Shown here: piece by piece, positions 52,717 through 64,000 of the stretch
Layout of the letters: each line of letters starts with the position of its first letter
Position numbering within the stretch: position 1 is the first letter of the stretch
Position numbers and translations under genes: made by a program
DNA from: Rhipicephalus microplus
Lineage: Eukaryota; Arthropoda; Arachnida; Ixodida; Ixodidae
Direction: 5' to 3'
NCBI RefSeq assembly: GCF_043290135.1
Contig: NC_134700.1
Coordinates: 160,118,053-160,182,052, forward strand
Length of the DNA: 64,000 nucleotides
The notes under the pieces: generated by a model
What the model was told of the DNA's origin: nothing
What the model saw: only the letters and a program-made list of their open reading frames with translations
The model's database searches: none

Positions 52717-54462
52717 ATGACGATTCAAGTTAACATAAACCTGGACATGCACCCAACGTGCGTGGACCTCGTTTTTCCGGACGGTGTACCAAAGGGGGGA
52801 AGTGTCCAGTTGAATTTGCTTCGCACTTCGTCCAGATTCGCGTACGTGAACGAACGCGAGTGCGTTCCCGTCGTCAGGCGGAGGGCGAGCGTGCTCGACC
52901 AGCGCTATCTCGAGGGAAACATCACAGTGCACGCTTTTCACGAAGATGACGGTCATCCGCTGTGCTTCCTGAAAGCGGCAGCCGCACACGAAGCGGAAAT
53001 TCCGCGTGGCGAAGGGAATGCAGCTGCTATTGTGGCGAATGATGATGTCAAGTCGGTTTGGTCGCCTCCGACAGCGGTTCACGAAACGGCCGAAGATGTG
53101 GCAACAGTCATCTCGGACGCTGTTGGAGCCAACGGTTGTGAGAATGGCGTTACCGAAGGAGGCACCGCTGTGCGGGAGAAGACAGTGCGCGGTAAACTTG
53201 AAGTGGCCGCGCCCCGATCGCTTTTACCGCCGTTGTGCACATACGTCTGCACAGTTTGCCATTTCCAGTCGATGCGCAAGGAAGAAGTTCTGGAACACGC
53301 CAAAAGTCACGAGAGCGTTCCCGTCCCTGCTTCCAATGTCAGGCAGCCCGCCGCAGTCATGCGCGACAAAATCGCCCCACCGAGATTGCCTCGGCCAAAG
53401 AAAAAAGCGGCAGTTTTCAAGTGCGCCGAATGCAGCAAGCAGTTCCCGGCCGATGGTTTGCTGCGTATTCACGTGCGCATATACCACGGAGGCCCGCTTC
53501 AGTGCAAGCACTGCTCGTCCAAGTTTCGCAGCGAGCAAGAGCTGGACAAGCACATGCAAAGCGACCACTTGGACCTGGCGCCGCACCGTTGCTCGTACTG
53601 CGCGAATGCCTTTTTCAGCGCCGACATGCTGGCACTGCACGAGCTCAAGTGTCCCGTCGCTAGGCAAAAGAAACAGACGGTCGTTTGCCAGCTGTGCGAT
53701 TTCACGACGTCCGAGGCAAGTAGTCTGTGCCAGCACATCCAGGAGTCTCACACCGAAAAGGTGATCTACACGTGCGAGCCTTGCGGTCACCTGTCACTCG
53801 ACTTCGGAGTACACCAAGAGCACCTCAAGAGCCATGGTCCTGACGGGAAGGCTGCTGCACCGTCTAGTCCCTCTCCACAGTCTCATGCTGGGGAGCCCGT
53901 GCAGTGTCCACTGTGCAAGAAGGAGTTCAAGAACTGCCGCACTCTAAAGGAGCACATAAAGCGTCACCCAAGGTCTGTGAGGCACGTTTGCGAACTCTGT
54001 GGTGAGGGTATCACAACGAATGTGGCACTGATCAAGCACCTCAACCGGCACAACAAGGAGACTGCACGCAAGTATCGCTGCCTCTTTTGTAGCAAGTGCT
54101 TCCAGACGACCTTCAGTGTGAGTCGCCACATGAAGAACATTCACCTGTTTGACCATGAGCACGGTTGCGAGCTCTGCCCGCACAAATTTGCCACGGTCAA
54201 GGAGAAAGCGGACCACATGGCCAAGGCCCATGTCGTGGCCATGCCGAAGGGCAAGCGCGTGCACAAGTGCACTGACTGCGATTTCGAGTCTGAAAGCATG
54301 GGCCGATTCGAGAGGCACAGAGCATCCCACACGGGCGTTTACCCCTACGAGTGCACCGAGTGCCCGAGGCGTTTTGCAGCCAAGGAGGAGCTCAGCCGAC
54401 ATGTGCACATCATTCACCCAAAGGGCCAGCAAAACTGTCCAAACTGCCCAAGGATTTTCCAG
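52717..54462 (+). CDS. C2H2 zinc-finger protein, exon 1
   Basis: ATG at 52717 opens 582 codons. Residues 1-170 are an acidic, low-complexity N-terminus without a domain I can name; it is not a KRAB or ZAD. From residue 171 there are 12 fingers. They include YVCTVCHFQS...H, FKCAECSKQF, LQCKHCSSKF, HRCSYCANAF (ends in Cys, a C2HC type), VVCQLCDFTT, YTCEPCGHLS, VQCPLCKKEF, HVCELCGEGI, YRCLFCSKCF, HGCELCPHKF, HKCTDCDFES and YECTECPRRF. The first half of a 13th finger, CPNCPRIFQ, ends the exon at 54462. The likely role is nuclear DNA binding and transcription control. The fingers lack uniform TGEKPY linkers, so it is unlike the large vertebrate KZFP arrays. The donor is CAG|GCAGGG (GC at 54463-54464); see the finding. 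Reading on past 54462 gives a stop after 36 codons. Confidence 0.88.
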
Positions 54463-55303
54463 GCAGGGTGCTTTTGTGTGATAGATTGGCAGTGTTACTC
54501 TCTGAGCGCATTTTGTTGTTGTAATTATGGCATTTTTTTTTTCTTTGGTCTTGCTGGAAACACATATTCCTAAATTAATGCCTTAGTCGAGGGAGAGTGG
54601 CACAGTCGACAGCTGTCAGCTCATGATATATTGTCATGTGTTTGTTATCTGCGAAAAGCATCATTTTTTCTAGTAGAGTTGCATGGAGCACAAATGTAAC
54701 TGTGCTATAGTTATGTCCACAAGTATTTCCACAATGCAACTTGTAGCAGTTACTGCCAGTCAAGTCACATCATTATTTCGCATTGCCTCGAGAACAGTTA
54801 TGACAGTGCCCAAACACGAGCTGTTTTTTGTGGTTCTGTTGAAGTTCACTTGTTATAGATGCAGGTAAATACATTTTAGTATCTGATAGAGCCCAATGTA
54901 GTTGCTATGTAAGAGTACTAGTGTTGCACTTGTAAGTTATTCATATGCGAAAGTAATGAGCTACAGGTTACCTAATCAGTAACCTGTAGCTGTGGAGGGG
55001 CCCTTTTGTGCCCACATTGGGATTCTACAATAATTGGTTTTGTCATGTCGGTTGAGAAGGTAACTGGTTACTGGTAACATTCCGTAACAACTGGTTAGAA
55101 CTGAGGTACATAGCTTCAAGGAGCTATGAACATGTACTTTTGAAGCTGTAGAAGCTCTTCTACATGCTTCTCTTACAAAAGAGGGCAACATTTAGCGAGC
55201 ATGTTGATACCAAAGGCGGTCTTGAAAAGCTACACCTGGCGTTGCCAGCATTATTGGTGTATCGTGGCACAAGGTAAAATGTGGTGGCTTCATCTAGTGA
55301 TAT
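54463..55303. other. Start of zinc-finger intron, unassigned
   Basis: AT-rich sequence, no gene. It contains the perfect hairpin at 54959-54991 and a short run of GTAACTGGTTAC-type repeats near 55050-55080. Confidence 0.5.
54959..54991. repeat. Perfect 13 bp hairpin, 7 nt loop
   Basis: AGCTACAGGTTAC (54959-54971), loop CTAATCA, then its exact reverse complement (54979-54991). It lies in the zinc-finger intron and is probably part of a small palindromic repeat. Confidence 0.7.
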
Positions 55304-55450
55304 TGTGACGGCGGCAAGATCAAGGTATATTCAAACAGCTGATCGTCAGGCGATATGGTGGATGAGTTCCTTGCGCCAGCTCTATGTTTTCTTGTCATCT
55401 TCATCTTCGGCAACCACCACCCTGGTTTATGTCTATATTGCACCGTAACA
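55304..55450 (-). repeat. Gypsy C 3' LTR
   Basis: 147 bp, TGTGACGG at one end and CCGTAACA at the other (near-perfect inverted tips). It matches 60248-60398. Confidence 0.85.
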
Positions 55451-55564
55451 TCACCCTCCCGCGGTGGAAGTGCTTTCTAAGGCGATGAAGAGCTAGCAAG
55501 GCAATATGGTTTCAGTCTAGAAACGTGTGCGATGTCTGGGGTTACGTGGTCGAAGAAACCGAGT

Positions 55565-56243
55565 TCACAGGCGCGATCTCGTAATTGACAATGCTAAGTT
55601 AGCGGAGTACTCCTTAGGGGCTGTTGTAACGGGAGAGAAGCTTCTCGGATAAGCCGACTTGGTGGCAGGGTACACAAAGGGGTACCAGAGATCCCGATGA
55701 GAAGTGGACGCTTCGATGTTGACTTTTGTAACAATCTTTTTGCTGTGCTTGCGACAAAGATAGTCAGTCATGGGCGACTTGTTGAGCTCTATGTGCTCGA
55801 ACGATGACGTCGGTGGCGTATGTAGTAGACAAGGGTCTGGTTGAAGGAAGGAGCATCTCAAATGGTAACACTGGTTGCTGACCAAATAAGAATGGTGAAT
55901 AACCCGCTGTATCATGTGGTGAAGATTTATAAGCAAATGGGACAAATAGCAGTGCACTGTCCCAGTCACGGTGATCAGACGAAACATACATTGACAGCAT
56001 CTGAGTAAGCGTTCAATTGAGACATTCAGTGTAACCATTCGTCTGGGGATGATATGCTGCGGTAAGCTTGTGCTGAGTGGAGCAGGTACGGAGAATGTCG
56101 TCGACGATAGATGAAAGAAAGTACTTTCCTCGATCGGTAAGCAGCTGTCGAGGAGCGCCATAATGTAGAATGACATCGTACAAGAGAAAGTCAGCGACGT
56201 CGTGGCACAACTCGTCGGCAGTGCTCAAGTGATGGCAAAGCAT
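55565..56243 (-). pseudogene. Gypsy C integrase remnant
   Basis: Frames at 56243-56013 (YGAPRQLLTDRGKYFLSSIV, AAYHPQTNGYTECLN: second catalytic Asp and the Glu-containing block) and 56000-55764 (DHRDWDSALLFVPFAYKSS; SPFLFGQQPVLP). Several stops. The zinc-binding N-terminus is scattered at 56620-56305. Confidence 0.75.
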
Positions 56244-56861
56244 GTGCTATAATCTGTGGCGACAGCAACCCATTTATTACCCGTGGTGGACGTAGCAAAA
56301 GGGCCTAGCAGGTCAAGTCCAACACAGAAGAATGGCTCCATGGGTATGTCGATGGGGTGTAAGTGGCCAGAAGGCAGTACCGAGGGGCACTTTCGTCATT
56401 GGCAGTGGTCACATGAAGCGGCGTAACGATCCACAGTACGGTACATGTCGGGTCAGAAAAAGCAACTTCGCGCTCGATCGTATGTGCGAGAGGCACCAAG
56501 CTGACTTGCATTTGGTACATCATGAAGTTATTCCAGGACACTGTTGTGTAGATGGCGGGGTAGCACAAAAAGTAGTTCCGGGCCATCAGCATTGAAGGTG
56601 CGACGATACAGGATGTTGTCATGCAGCTCCAACAGACTGGTCGGGTGACAGGGATGTTAGATGGTCGATAATAGCCACTAACGATGGATCCCGTTGCTGT
56701 TCAGTGGCGATGTCAAGCAAAGCGTGAATGGACAGCACCCAGGGGTCCGAGTCAAGGTCTTGTAGTTTGTGCTTTTCAACTGGATAACGTGATAAACAGT
56801 CTGTGTGAAGTCGCCCCGACTTGTAATGTACCTCAAACGAATATTCCTGAAGACGTAGTGC

Positions 56862-57182
56862 CTAGCGACCGAGACGTCCAGACGGGTCCTTTAGTGATGA
56901 GAGCCAGCGGAGAGCGTGATTGTCCATGACTATGGAAAACGTTCGGCCATATAGGTAGGGCCTGAATTTGGTCACAGCCCACACTAGCACTAGGAATTCA
57001 CGCACAGTAATAGAGAACATCTGCTCGGCGGGCGAAAGAAGACGACTAGCATAAGCAATTACTGGATCCTTGCCATGCTGTCTTTGACCGAGAACCGCCC
57101 CGATTCCATGGCCACTAGCATTGGTCCGAAGCTCTGTATGCGAAGCAGGGTCTAAATGCGCCAGTATTGGCGGCATAGTCAT
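56862..57182 (-). pseudogene. Gypsy C RNase H
   Basis: An open 106-codon stretch: PASHTELRTNASGHGIGAVL, IAYASRLLSPAEQMFSITV and IVMDNHALRWLSSLKDPSG. The usual Asp in TDASGHG is Asn here (TNASGHG), so a catalytic residue is lost. Confidence 0.8.
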
Positions 57183-57404
57183 CAGATGGATAAGGGTAGA
57201 AAAAGAGTCAGTTTGCTCGGCACTTTTTTCAGGAGATCAGGAGCATTTTTTTTTTTTCAGGAGATCAGTAAGAGTTCGGGCAATGTGAGCAAAGTTGCGG
57301 ACGAAGCGACGAAAATAGGAACATGATTCTACAAAACTGCGGATGTCTTTGGTTGAGCACGGTACAGGGAATTCTCACACGGCCCGCACGTTATCTGGGT
57401 CCGG

Positions 57405-58098
57405 TTAAATGCCGGCAGCACTTACAAGGTGACCGAGTATAGTGATTTCGCGCCGTCCAAAAGAGCACTTTGCCGAATTCAGTCGATGAGTGGCTCTGCG
57501 AAAGACATCCAGAACGGCAGACCGGCGTATGAGATGGCTGTCAATTGAGGGGAATAGAGGATGACATCGTCTAGGTAACTTAAACAGATGGACCACTTAT
57601 ATCCGCGGAGCAGGGAGTCCATCGTGCGTTGGAAAGTTGCCAGGGCATTCCAAAGCTCAAACGGCATGACCTTGAATTGTTAGAGACCATCGGGCATCAC
57701 AAAGGCAGTTTTTTCGCTGTCCATGGCGTACACTGAAATTCGCCAATAACAGGACCGAAGGTCGATCGATGAAAAGTATTGTGCACGATGAAGGCAGTCG
57801 AGAGCGTCATCGATCCATGGCAAAGGGTAGACGTCTTTATAAGTTACTTTAAATGGTGATAGTCAACACAAAAGCACCAGCTTCCATCCTTTTTTATTTT
57901 CACGAGCACGACGGGGGAGGCCCACGGGCTGGACGACAGCTCTATAACGTCCTTAGTTTTCATTTTGTCAACTTCGCGCTGAATTACTTGGTGTTCCTGA
58001 TGAGATGCGCCATATAGATGCCGGCGTATAGGAGTGGCGCCACCAGTGTTGCTCCAGAGGGCAGTCATCGAAGTCAAAAATGTCGCTATAATAGACAA
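57405..58098 (-). pseudogene. Gypsy C reverse transcriptase
   Basis: N-terminal text SSPWASPVVLVKIKKDGSW and FCVDYHHLK at 57940-57845, then palm pieces MPFELWNALATFQRTMDSLL and LSYLDDVILYSP (YLDD intact) at 57667-57560, then ILGHLVSAAGI. It is broken by stops and shifts between blocks. Confidence 0.8.
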
Positions 58099-58421
58099 GT
58101 AGATGATAGAGATTTGTAGCTTGCGCCGGGGTTAAATCGGGAGTGATCATTTTCGCGATGGCTTCAGGAGGCAGAGTAGAACTAGCATCATGACATGGAG
58201 ACGAAACATCAGCATCCAAAGCGGCAATCACGCAATTGTCTAGCGAAGAGATGGTGGCCAATGACATGTCTTGAGGAATCACTTGAGTCAATATACTGTC
58301 ATTGAGAAGTGGAATGACCACTGTATTATCGACCACGGAAACAATGGTCTGAGCAAGGGCGACGTCTCGCGCCATCAGTACGTCGACAATAGGAGGCACG
58401 ATGTAGTCACCGTCAGGCATA

Positions 58422-58867
58422 TCACGTGAACAAGACAATGACGTAGGTAGTAGCTTGTGGTGGTAAGCGGGCATGATGATGAGAGTGCAAGCGGGCAGGC
58501 AGGTCAGCCGGAAAATCGGCAAGCTGCGGCAACTCAAGCTGAAGAGCGTCTGTCGCACAATCAATCGGTGCGGAGTGACTGGACAGAAAATCCAAGCCAA
58601 GTATTAGGTTGTGGGGACACTGGTCAATGACGGCGAATTGAACCGAGGTAGAATGACCGGCTATACAAATACGGGCAGTGCACATTCCGTGAACGACAGC
58701 AGATCTTCCATTGGCAACTTGGAGTGTGCAGAAGCGGCAGGTGCGAGGACGTTATGTAGGCGGTGGCGAAGGTTCGCGCTTATTACTGAAATGTGTGCTC
58801 CTGTGTCAATAAGCGCCGAAATATGTACACCATCAACATCAATGTCCAGCAAACTTTGTCTCGTCAA
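58422..58867 (-). pseudogene. Gypsy C protease
   Basis: Two overlapping frames: ALIDTGAHISVISANLRHRL (DTGA active site, residues 16-35) and CPHNLILGLDFLSSHSAPID (closing motif). A frameshift separates them. Confidence 0.78.
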
Positions 58868-58898
58868 AAGCGGAATTGAGGAAGTCTACAATGCAGCG

Positions 58899-60246
58899 TC
58901 ACCTCCGGGCACTGCACTGTTTAGTTTTCCGGGTAGGAAGAAGCAGGGTTAAATGGGGAGGACGGCAGGTGAGTCTGCGGTGAGCAAAACGACTGGCGTT
59001 GACCCGGAGGCAAGCGTGACTGATGACCACGGGGCGACGGGGAGCGGCTGTTGAACCTTGTGCATACGTTGGGGGAAGAGAACTGGGTCGGCGGAGCAAA
59101 GTGGGTGTCACCCTGTCGGCGGTATGGCGCAGACGACGTCCGAGGGGGCGAGAACCAGCTGGCATTGCAGTAAAGGACTACATGGCCAATACGATGGCAG
59201 TGAAAAGAAATCGGCCGGTCATCGGCAGTCCTCCAAGCTGCAGGATCGCGAGAGCGGGCAGCAGGAAAGCGCTGCTTGGGACAGGACGAGGCTGAACGCC
59301 ATGAGGTTGGCTGTGGACTGGTCATAGTGCACACCGAGTAGATGCCGATGCTGGCGAGTTCCTGACAAACGATGGCCTGAACCATGGGAGCAGCAACTGG
59401 TGCCGTATCAGCTGTACCGGCTAAGCTGGAGCAGGAACCATGGCTTCAATCTCGCGCCTTACGGTTCTAGTCACCTGGTCTGGCGAAACAGCTGTCGGTG
59501 TGCATTCTCGCGCAACCTTCGCACGACAGCGATGCAGCCTCGTTGGGAACCCGGGCAAATGCGTCGCCAATGTGCCGGCTCTTTGCTTGCTCAAAGCGCC
59601 TGCACTCTTTTATAATGGCGTCCACGATTGAGTGATTCTTACATATTAGGAGACTGAAGGCGCTGTCGGCAATCCCTTTAAGAATATGCCCAACTTTGTC
59701 AGCCTCTGGCATCTCGGCATTGACTTTCCGACACACAGAAATCACATCTTCGATGTACTAGATGTACGATTCTGTGGACGTTTGCGCCCGAGACGCGAGC
59801 ATTTTGTTTGCAGCCATCTTTCGTCCGACGGGCTTCCCGAACAAGTCCAACATTTTCTGCCTGCACGTTTCCCAGCTCCCAAGTTCTGCTTCATAGTTTT
59901 CATACTACACTTCGGCGTTTCTCTTAAGGTAGAACAACTGATTCGCCAGCATAAGAGTCGGACCCCATCGGCATCGAGTACTCACACGTTTGTACCCTGC
60001 CAGCCAATCCTCAACGTCCACTTCATCTGGATCTGCGGAACCGCTAAACGTGCCAGGATCTCGTGGGGGTTCAAGTACGAAGGTTGTAGTCGCCGGAGCA
60101 GATGTAGTCACCACATCATCTCTAGCCACAGGAGCACCGGGAGCAGATGCAGACGCCATATTTTCCGTCACAGTTGCAGAGTTACCCCTCAAACGACAGC
60201 CGCTGCAAAGATCCATTGCGAGGCGGTTACCCAGCACCTCCACCAA
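58899..60246 (-). pseudogene. Gypsy C gag remnant
   Basis: The N-terminal capsid text at 60246-59905 includes PPRDPGTFSGSADPDEVDVE and DWLAGYKRVS. The middle (59745-59467) reads MPEADKVGHILKGIADSAF, the usual Gypsy capsid block. The Pro/Arg/Ser-rich tail at 59385-58921 contains a degraded zinc knuckle (FHCHRIGHVVLYC). Multiple breaks. Confidence 0.75.
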
Positions 60247-60247
60247 G

Positions 60248-60398
60248 TCTGACGTAGGCGAGATCGAGGTTTATTTAAACAGCTGATTATAACCCAGACG
60301 ATATGGCGGATGAGTACCATGCGCCAGCTCTACGTTTTCTGGTCGTCTTCATCTTCGGCAACCACCACCCTGGTTCATGTCTATGTTGCACCGTAACA
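60248..60398 (-). repeat. Gypsy C 5' LTR
   Basis: About 151 bp partner of the left LTR. It shares the block atcttcatcttcggcaacca with it. Confidence 0.85.
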
Positions 60399-62529
60399 AT
60401 ATGGCTAGATCTGATTAAGTTTCTGATAGCGCAAGTGCATGAGGATTTTTTCTGGCTTTGCACAATTATATGGGGATGCCACTATGGTTGTGAAAACAAG
60501 ACGAACAGGTGTACCGAAGCGTCGTAATGGATCACCAACCTGGTTGTAAAATTTGGCTCACAGGAACAGGAACGATAGTAATATATTTAGTGCACTGTAA
60601 TGTTTCCTAAGTCACTTAAGAAAGTTTTGGCTTTCATTTAGCCTGATGAATATATAAGAAGCTTCAAATGCCCCATATTAGTATTTAGCAGAACTTCACT
60701 TTCACTAAGTTTGTGTTGGGTCAGAAGTACATGAATGCCACTAAGGTACTCTCGGCAGTTGCAGCTCTGATGCTTGTGTAGATTTTTGAATTTTGTTTGA
60801 TTTGCATTTAGCATTGTTTTTATTTTACGAAGTTATGTTCAGACGGGCAAAAGTGGCTGTACATTTCGGTACGCAATAGTTTTTTTAGGTGACCCGTATG
60901 TGGACAGCTTAGGTCTTGCTGGAAGCACAGAGCAACTTTAAACTGATGGCAGGCAGCGTGCGTGTGCACGAGCCATTTCAAATATGTAGGGAGGTAGTTT
61001 CTAGCTAAATTCAGGAGGTAGGATAAATGCACTGCATTTTATTGTATTTGTAGCCACTGCTGCAGTCGTATTGCCGATCTGACACTACGCTCTTGGTCAT
61101 TTTGTCGGGCCTACTGCACTACCCATTACTTGCAGCTTCATTCAGCCTCGACCCTTACAAATAACACGCAAATGCGAGCTAGCCAGGAGAATGTGAAGAG
61201 CTTATGAGACGACATTTTGGCCATGTCAATGCTTGCACAGTATCCAAATCCAAGTGGCAAAATACTTACAAGTCTCTACACGAAATTTGCAAGGTGTGAA
61301 CCAGACTCTCGGTAGCAATGGCATCCGTAAATTATGAAGCACCCATGGGGTGTGAAATGAGTGTGGCCTTTTTTTCGTGAGAGGCAGGTTTCAGAAGAGT
61401 TAAGGCAACATGCATTATATATGTAAGAAGCACTAGCGAAAACATTTATGTCTGTGTAGGTTTGCATACAGGCTTGGCAAAATGGTTGTGAAACACCACT
61501 GACCATGGTTCATGACTTCTGCTTTTATCCTACATGGAGTGAGTGTGCAATGATGCCACTGCAGTTGGGTTAGAAAGCTGAATAGAGAGAGTAGAAGCTA
61601 GAGAGCAGAGTTTGTCGCGTCACCATGACACAGCAGCCGAGGCAAAGTGGGACAGTGTCCCCTTTACTTGTTATGCTCGATTCTTGGAGACATGGTAATG
61701 GACATTTCAATTTCTTCTAATGTGAATAATAATGAAGCTGCTTCAAAATTTCTTTTTGGTAAAATGCACTCCGGATGTTGCCTTACAACCGTGAAATGAT
61801 TAAACGAAAATTTGAAATGGATCCTGGTAAGGTGCACCGAGATTCTCCAACATGAGTAGATTAGTGTTATGTAACTCCAAGCCAAGTAGGAATAAACAGG
61901 CTCATTTATAAGCATGCTGCCCAGTTTTACCTTTCCATCAGCATTTTAGACAGGCGATTGCATTGCCGGCTCGTGTTCTTGCGACTCCCGACTCCCTTGG
62001 CTTTCAAAAATTTATTTTTGCCCAATGCTTTTAGGAAACCAGAAAGAGCAGGCACTGTTAAAAAGGTGAATGCTAGTCTTTTGAGGCATTGCTTCGAGGA
62101 ATACATTTATGCTAAATGGTTCTCTTCCATCTTAATTCGGTTTTTGTTGTTTGAAAGCTTGGATCGGAGCCTCCGTTTGGCTTCCAAGCCACCTTGTCAC
62201 TGCAATTCATTCAAGCAGTTGCAATGCACATGTGAAATTAGACAAGAATGTGCTCAACATCACTGGTTGCAGCACTGCAGATTTCTTGGCTTTCCAGAAA
62301 TTTGCTATTTTGTCGATCTTGTCAAGGCAGTGAAGAAAAAAAAGGTTGCCTGTGCTGAATGGGCCCCTGTGATTGCAACCCCCCCCCCCTCCACAAAAAT
62401 TTCTGTTGATGCCTTTGTTCTCCATCACTTAGTTGGGAAATGGACAAACGCTCCTTTGTAATATGAAGCCACAAGGAAACCTTTGCAGTTTTCTCGCAAA
62501 GGAATCTTCTTGGTTGCTGAAAAATTGGT
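60399..62529. other. Zinc-finger intron, no gene seen
   Basis: AT-rich intronic sequence. A C run lies near 62379-62388. Short frames have no domain. Confidence 0.5.
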
Positions 62530-62604
62530 TTTGGTACGAAGATCAAACCCAGGGCCAACACCTTTTCAAGGGGGTCGCTTTACGGATTGAGCTAACCAGG
62601 AAGC
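62530..62604 (-). repeat. tRNA-derived SINE fragment
   Basis: On the minus strand TAGCTCAATCC (62594-62584) resembles a pol III A box and GGGTTTGATC (62550-62541) a B box, at tRNA-like spacing. No complete tRNA fold is formed. It is close to the acceptor of the next zinc-finger exon. Confidence 0.5.
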
Positions 62605-62787
62605 TAGCAAATGACGCCACGAGAGGGAATTCATTGATAACTCTAAGCACATGGACACGTTATTGCAATTCTTGGCGATTGTGTTCAACTAAAAAAAAAA
62701 AAAAGATATCTTAGAGGGAATTTGGTATTCAAAGCTTACTTTTCACGCTGTGTGACTCAATCATAGTTACTTTTTGTTTTTTGACAG

Positions 62788-62990
62788 GACCAGCTGGAGT
62801 TCGAAAATCACGTGGCTCTGCATCACAGTGGCCAGTCGCACCCGTGCGAACAGTGCGGCCACCACTTTGAGAGCGCAGAAGCACTTCGTGAGCACCACGA
62901 CAAGCAGCATGACCTGAACCTTCCTTACGAGTGCCGCCTCTGCCACCAGCGTTTCTGCAATATCGGCCAGCGGGTGACACATGTCCGCAA
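62788..62990 (+). CDS. C2H2 zinc-finger protein, next exon (fingers 13-15)
   Basis: The acceptor tttttgacag ends at 62787 and phase 0 starts at 62788. The first residues, DQLEFENHVALHH, complete the finger begun in exon 1: after CPNC the joined text gives exactly 12 residues to the first His and 3 to the second. Finger 14 is HPCEQCGHHFESAEALREHH. Finger 15, YECRLCHQRFCNIGQRVTH, lacks its second His: VRK is followed by TGA at 62992. CAA|GTGAGC at 62990/62991 is a good donor, and a downstream exon starting with the rest of a His codon would restore the C2H2 pattern. I therefore treat 62990 as an exon end, not the gene end. If the TGA at 62992-62994 is used instead, the protein is 650 aa. Confidence 0.8.
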
Positions 62991-62994
62991 GTGA

Positions 62995-64000
62995 GCAGCC
63001 CACAACGTTTACGCATTCTCATGCTCGACTAGCAAGCGTTATGGTTGAAGCTCTTCGCGAGAAAGTTTGAAAAGACGAGAAAAACTCTTTTGTCATGACG
63101 ACTTTTAAAGGGGCCCTGCAACATTTGTTCAGTTTAATCAAAAAAACAATGCTGATCAATAGTCGAGGCACCTGAGAACATGAGCCGAACATTATAGTGT
63201 AGCACAGAGCCCGGAATTCACAATTAGTTCTCAAAGTTGGCCAGAAATTACGCGCTTTTCTCTCAGCAAATGATGCCACAAACCAAAATTACCACACCAT
63301 AGACCCAAAGTTTGCATCCATTGGCTGATCTGAAGATTGCGAGCTGCGTAGTTATCGTGGCCGCCGTGGGATCATGCCGCGTGGCCATGTGCACATTCGT
63401 GATCGCACTGAAGATGAGCGTCATGATATGAGCTGACGAAAGGACCCACCTTTTGCCACCTTGTCATCATTCCCCTGCAAAGCTTTCAGGGCCGCTCGCT
63501 GGTAGGAAAAAAGAGAGAATTAAAGTAAATGCACAAGGATACATGCACTGCAGTAAGACATTCTCAAAATTATACTGATGACGTAAGACAAACTGCCTAC
63601 AATAATCACTAGTAATCGATCTAGCTGCACTAAATAATGAAACTTCCATGCATCAAGAGATGCAAAAAAATGCTGCTTGTTTGTTTCTGTTTGATTCATC
63701 GAAAAAAGAACTGTGAGACGTTACTATAGGAAATGGCACGAGTGGTTCGAAAATTCGATTTTCACGTGGTTACACTGGACAGGTCGTTCCATCTAGCAAG
63801 GCACAGTTGAACCAAAACACGTCTGCCACCTCGGAGCCAATGGCAGGAAGTTTATCAATGGGTGTTGTTGCTGCTCTGGCTCCCACTGCTTTCGTTCTGT
63901 CTACTAGTGTCGGTGACCGTGCAGTAAAGCTGGGCAATGTTGTGCACAGCAACAGTGACATCAGTCGGTCTGCTTCTTGAAGTGGGTAATTTGAAGTGCG
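62995..64000. other. Right edge: intron or 3' flank of zinc-finger gene
   Basis: Contains a dispersed repeat at about 63105-63430 beginning 'aaaggggccctgcaacattt', related to 26478. No further zinc-finger exon is visible up to the window end. Confidence 0.45.

Larger units (their letters stand above)
55304..60398 (-). mobile_element. Gypsy C: degenerate LTR retrotransposon in zinc-finger intron
   Basis: Short LTRs at 55304-55450 and 60248-60398. ATAT flanks both sides (55300-55303 and 60399-60402), a perfect 4 bp duplication. The minus strand has the standard order gag, protease, RT, RNase H, integrase. Frames are broken many times. The LTRs are clearly diverged from each other. It is antisense to the host gene. 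Confidence 0.88.

Noticed and set aside
53006..53764. 252-codon plus-strand frame
   Set aside because: It overlaps the zinc-finger exon in another frame. The exon itself shows 12 real fingers.
54463..54573. Extension of the zinc-finger frame to a stop after exon 1
   Set aside because: The 36 extra residues are hydrophobic and low in complexity, and stopping here would leave finger 13 cut in half. Splicing to 62788 restores it exactly.

Overview
The window is eukaryotic and most resembles a large, repeat-laden arthropod genome. A hard tick is my best guess. The reasons are phase-0 spliced exons separated by introns of about 8-17 kb, arthropod-type Gypsy and LINE proteins, and several small repeat families that I recognise from tick assemblies. 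The tick assignment is inference. I see no bacterial genes, rRNA operon, CRISPR array or full tRNA gene.

Two host genes can be supported. (1) A SPOP-like MATH-BTB gene lies on the minus strand in three coding exons: 43121-42891, 25697-25206 and 15463-15080. All junctions are phase 0 and the predicted protein is 368 aa, close to the usual SPOP length, so its coding region looks complete. (2) A C2H2 zinc-finger gene lies on the plus strand. Exon 1 (52717-54462) carries 12 fingers and half of a 13th. The exon at 62788-62990 completes that finger and adds more. The 8.3 kb intron appears to use a GC donor, and the last finger is cut at a further donor, so the gene probably runs past the window.

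The remainder is largely transposable elements in a layered history. 1-1900: small repeats and a MITE with perfect 25 bp inverted ends. 1937-8369: an APE/RT/RNase H LINE (minus) with a perfect 15 bp target duplication, itself interrupted by a 2.06 kb insert carrying a SWIM-type ORF. 9.8-11.1 kb: LINE tails. 15.9-22.7 kb: a CR1-like LINE split by a degenerate Gypsy element (Gypsy A), which is in turn interrupted by a 0.6 kb promoter-like cassette. 29.96-42.5 kb: a three-deep nest in which an old Gypsy (B) contains a Gypsy with integrase before reverse transcriptase (M), which contains an apparently intact Mutator-like transposon. 44.8-48.4 kb: a hAT-like remnant and a LINE. 49.0-52.3 kb: a P element with perfect 30 bp ends, internally deleted. 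55.3-60.4 kb: a third Gypsy (C) inside the zinc-finger intron.

The two host genes share no obvious pathway. Both carry heavy transposon loads in their introns, and the P element ends 400 bp upstream of the zinc-finger start codon. The observations most worth following are the Gypsy with copia-like pol order, the 19-30 bp insertions flanked by 8 bp duplications, and the mobile promoter-like cassette.
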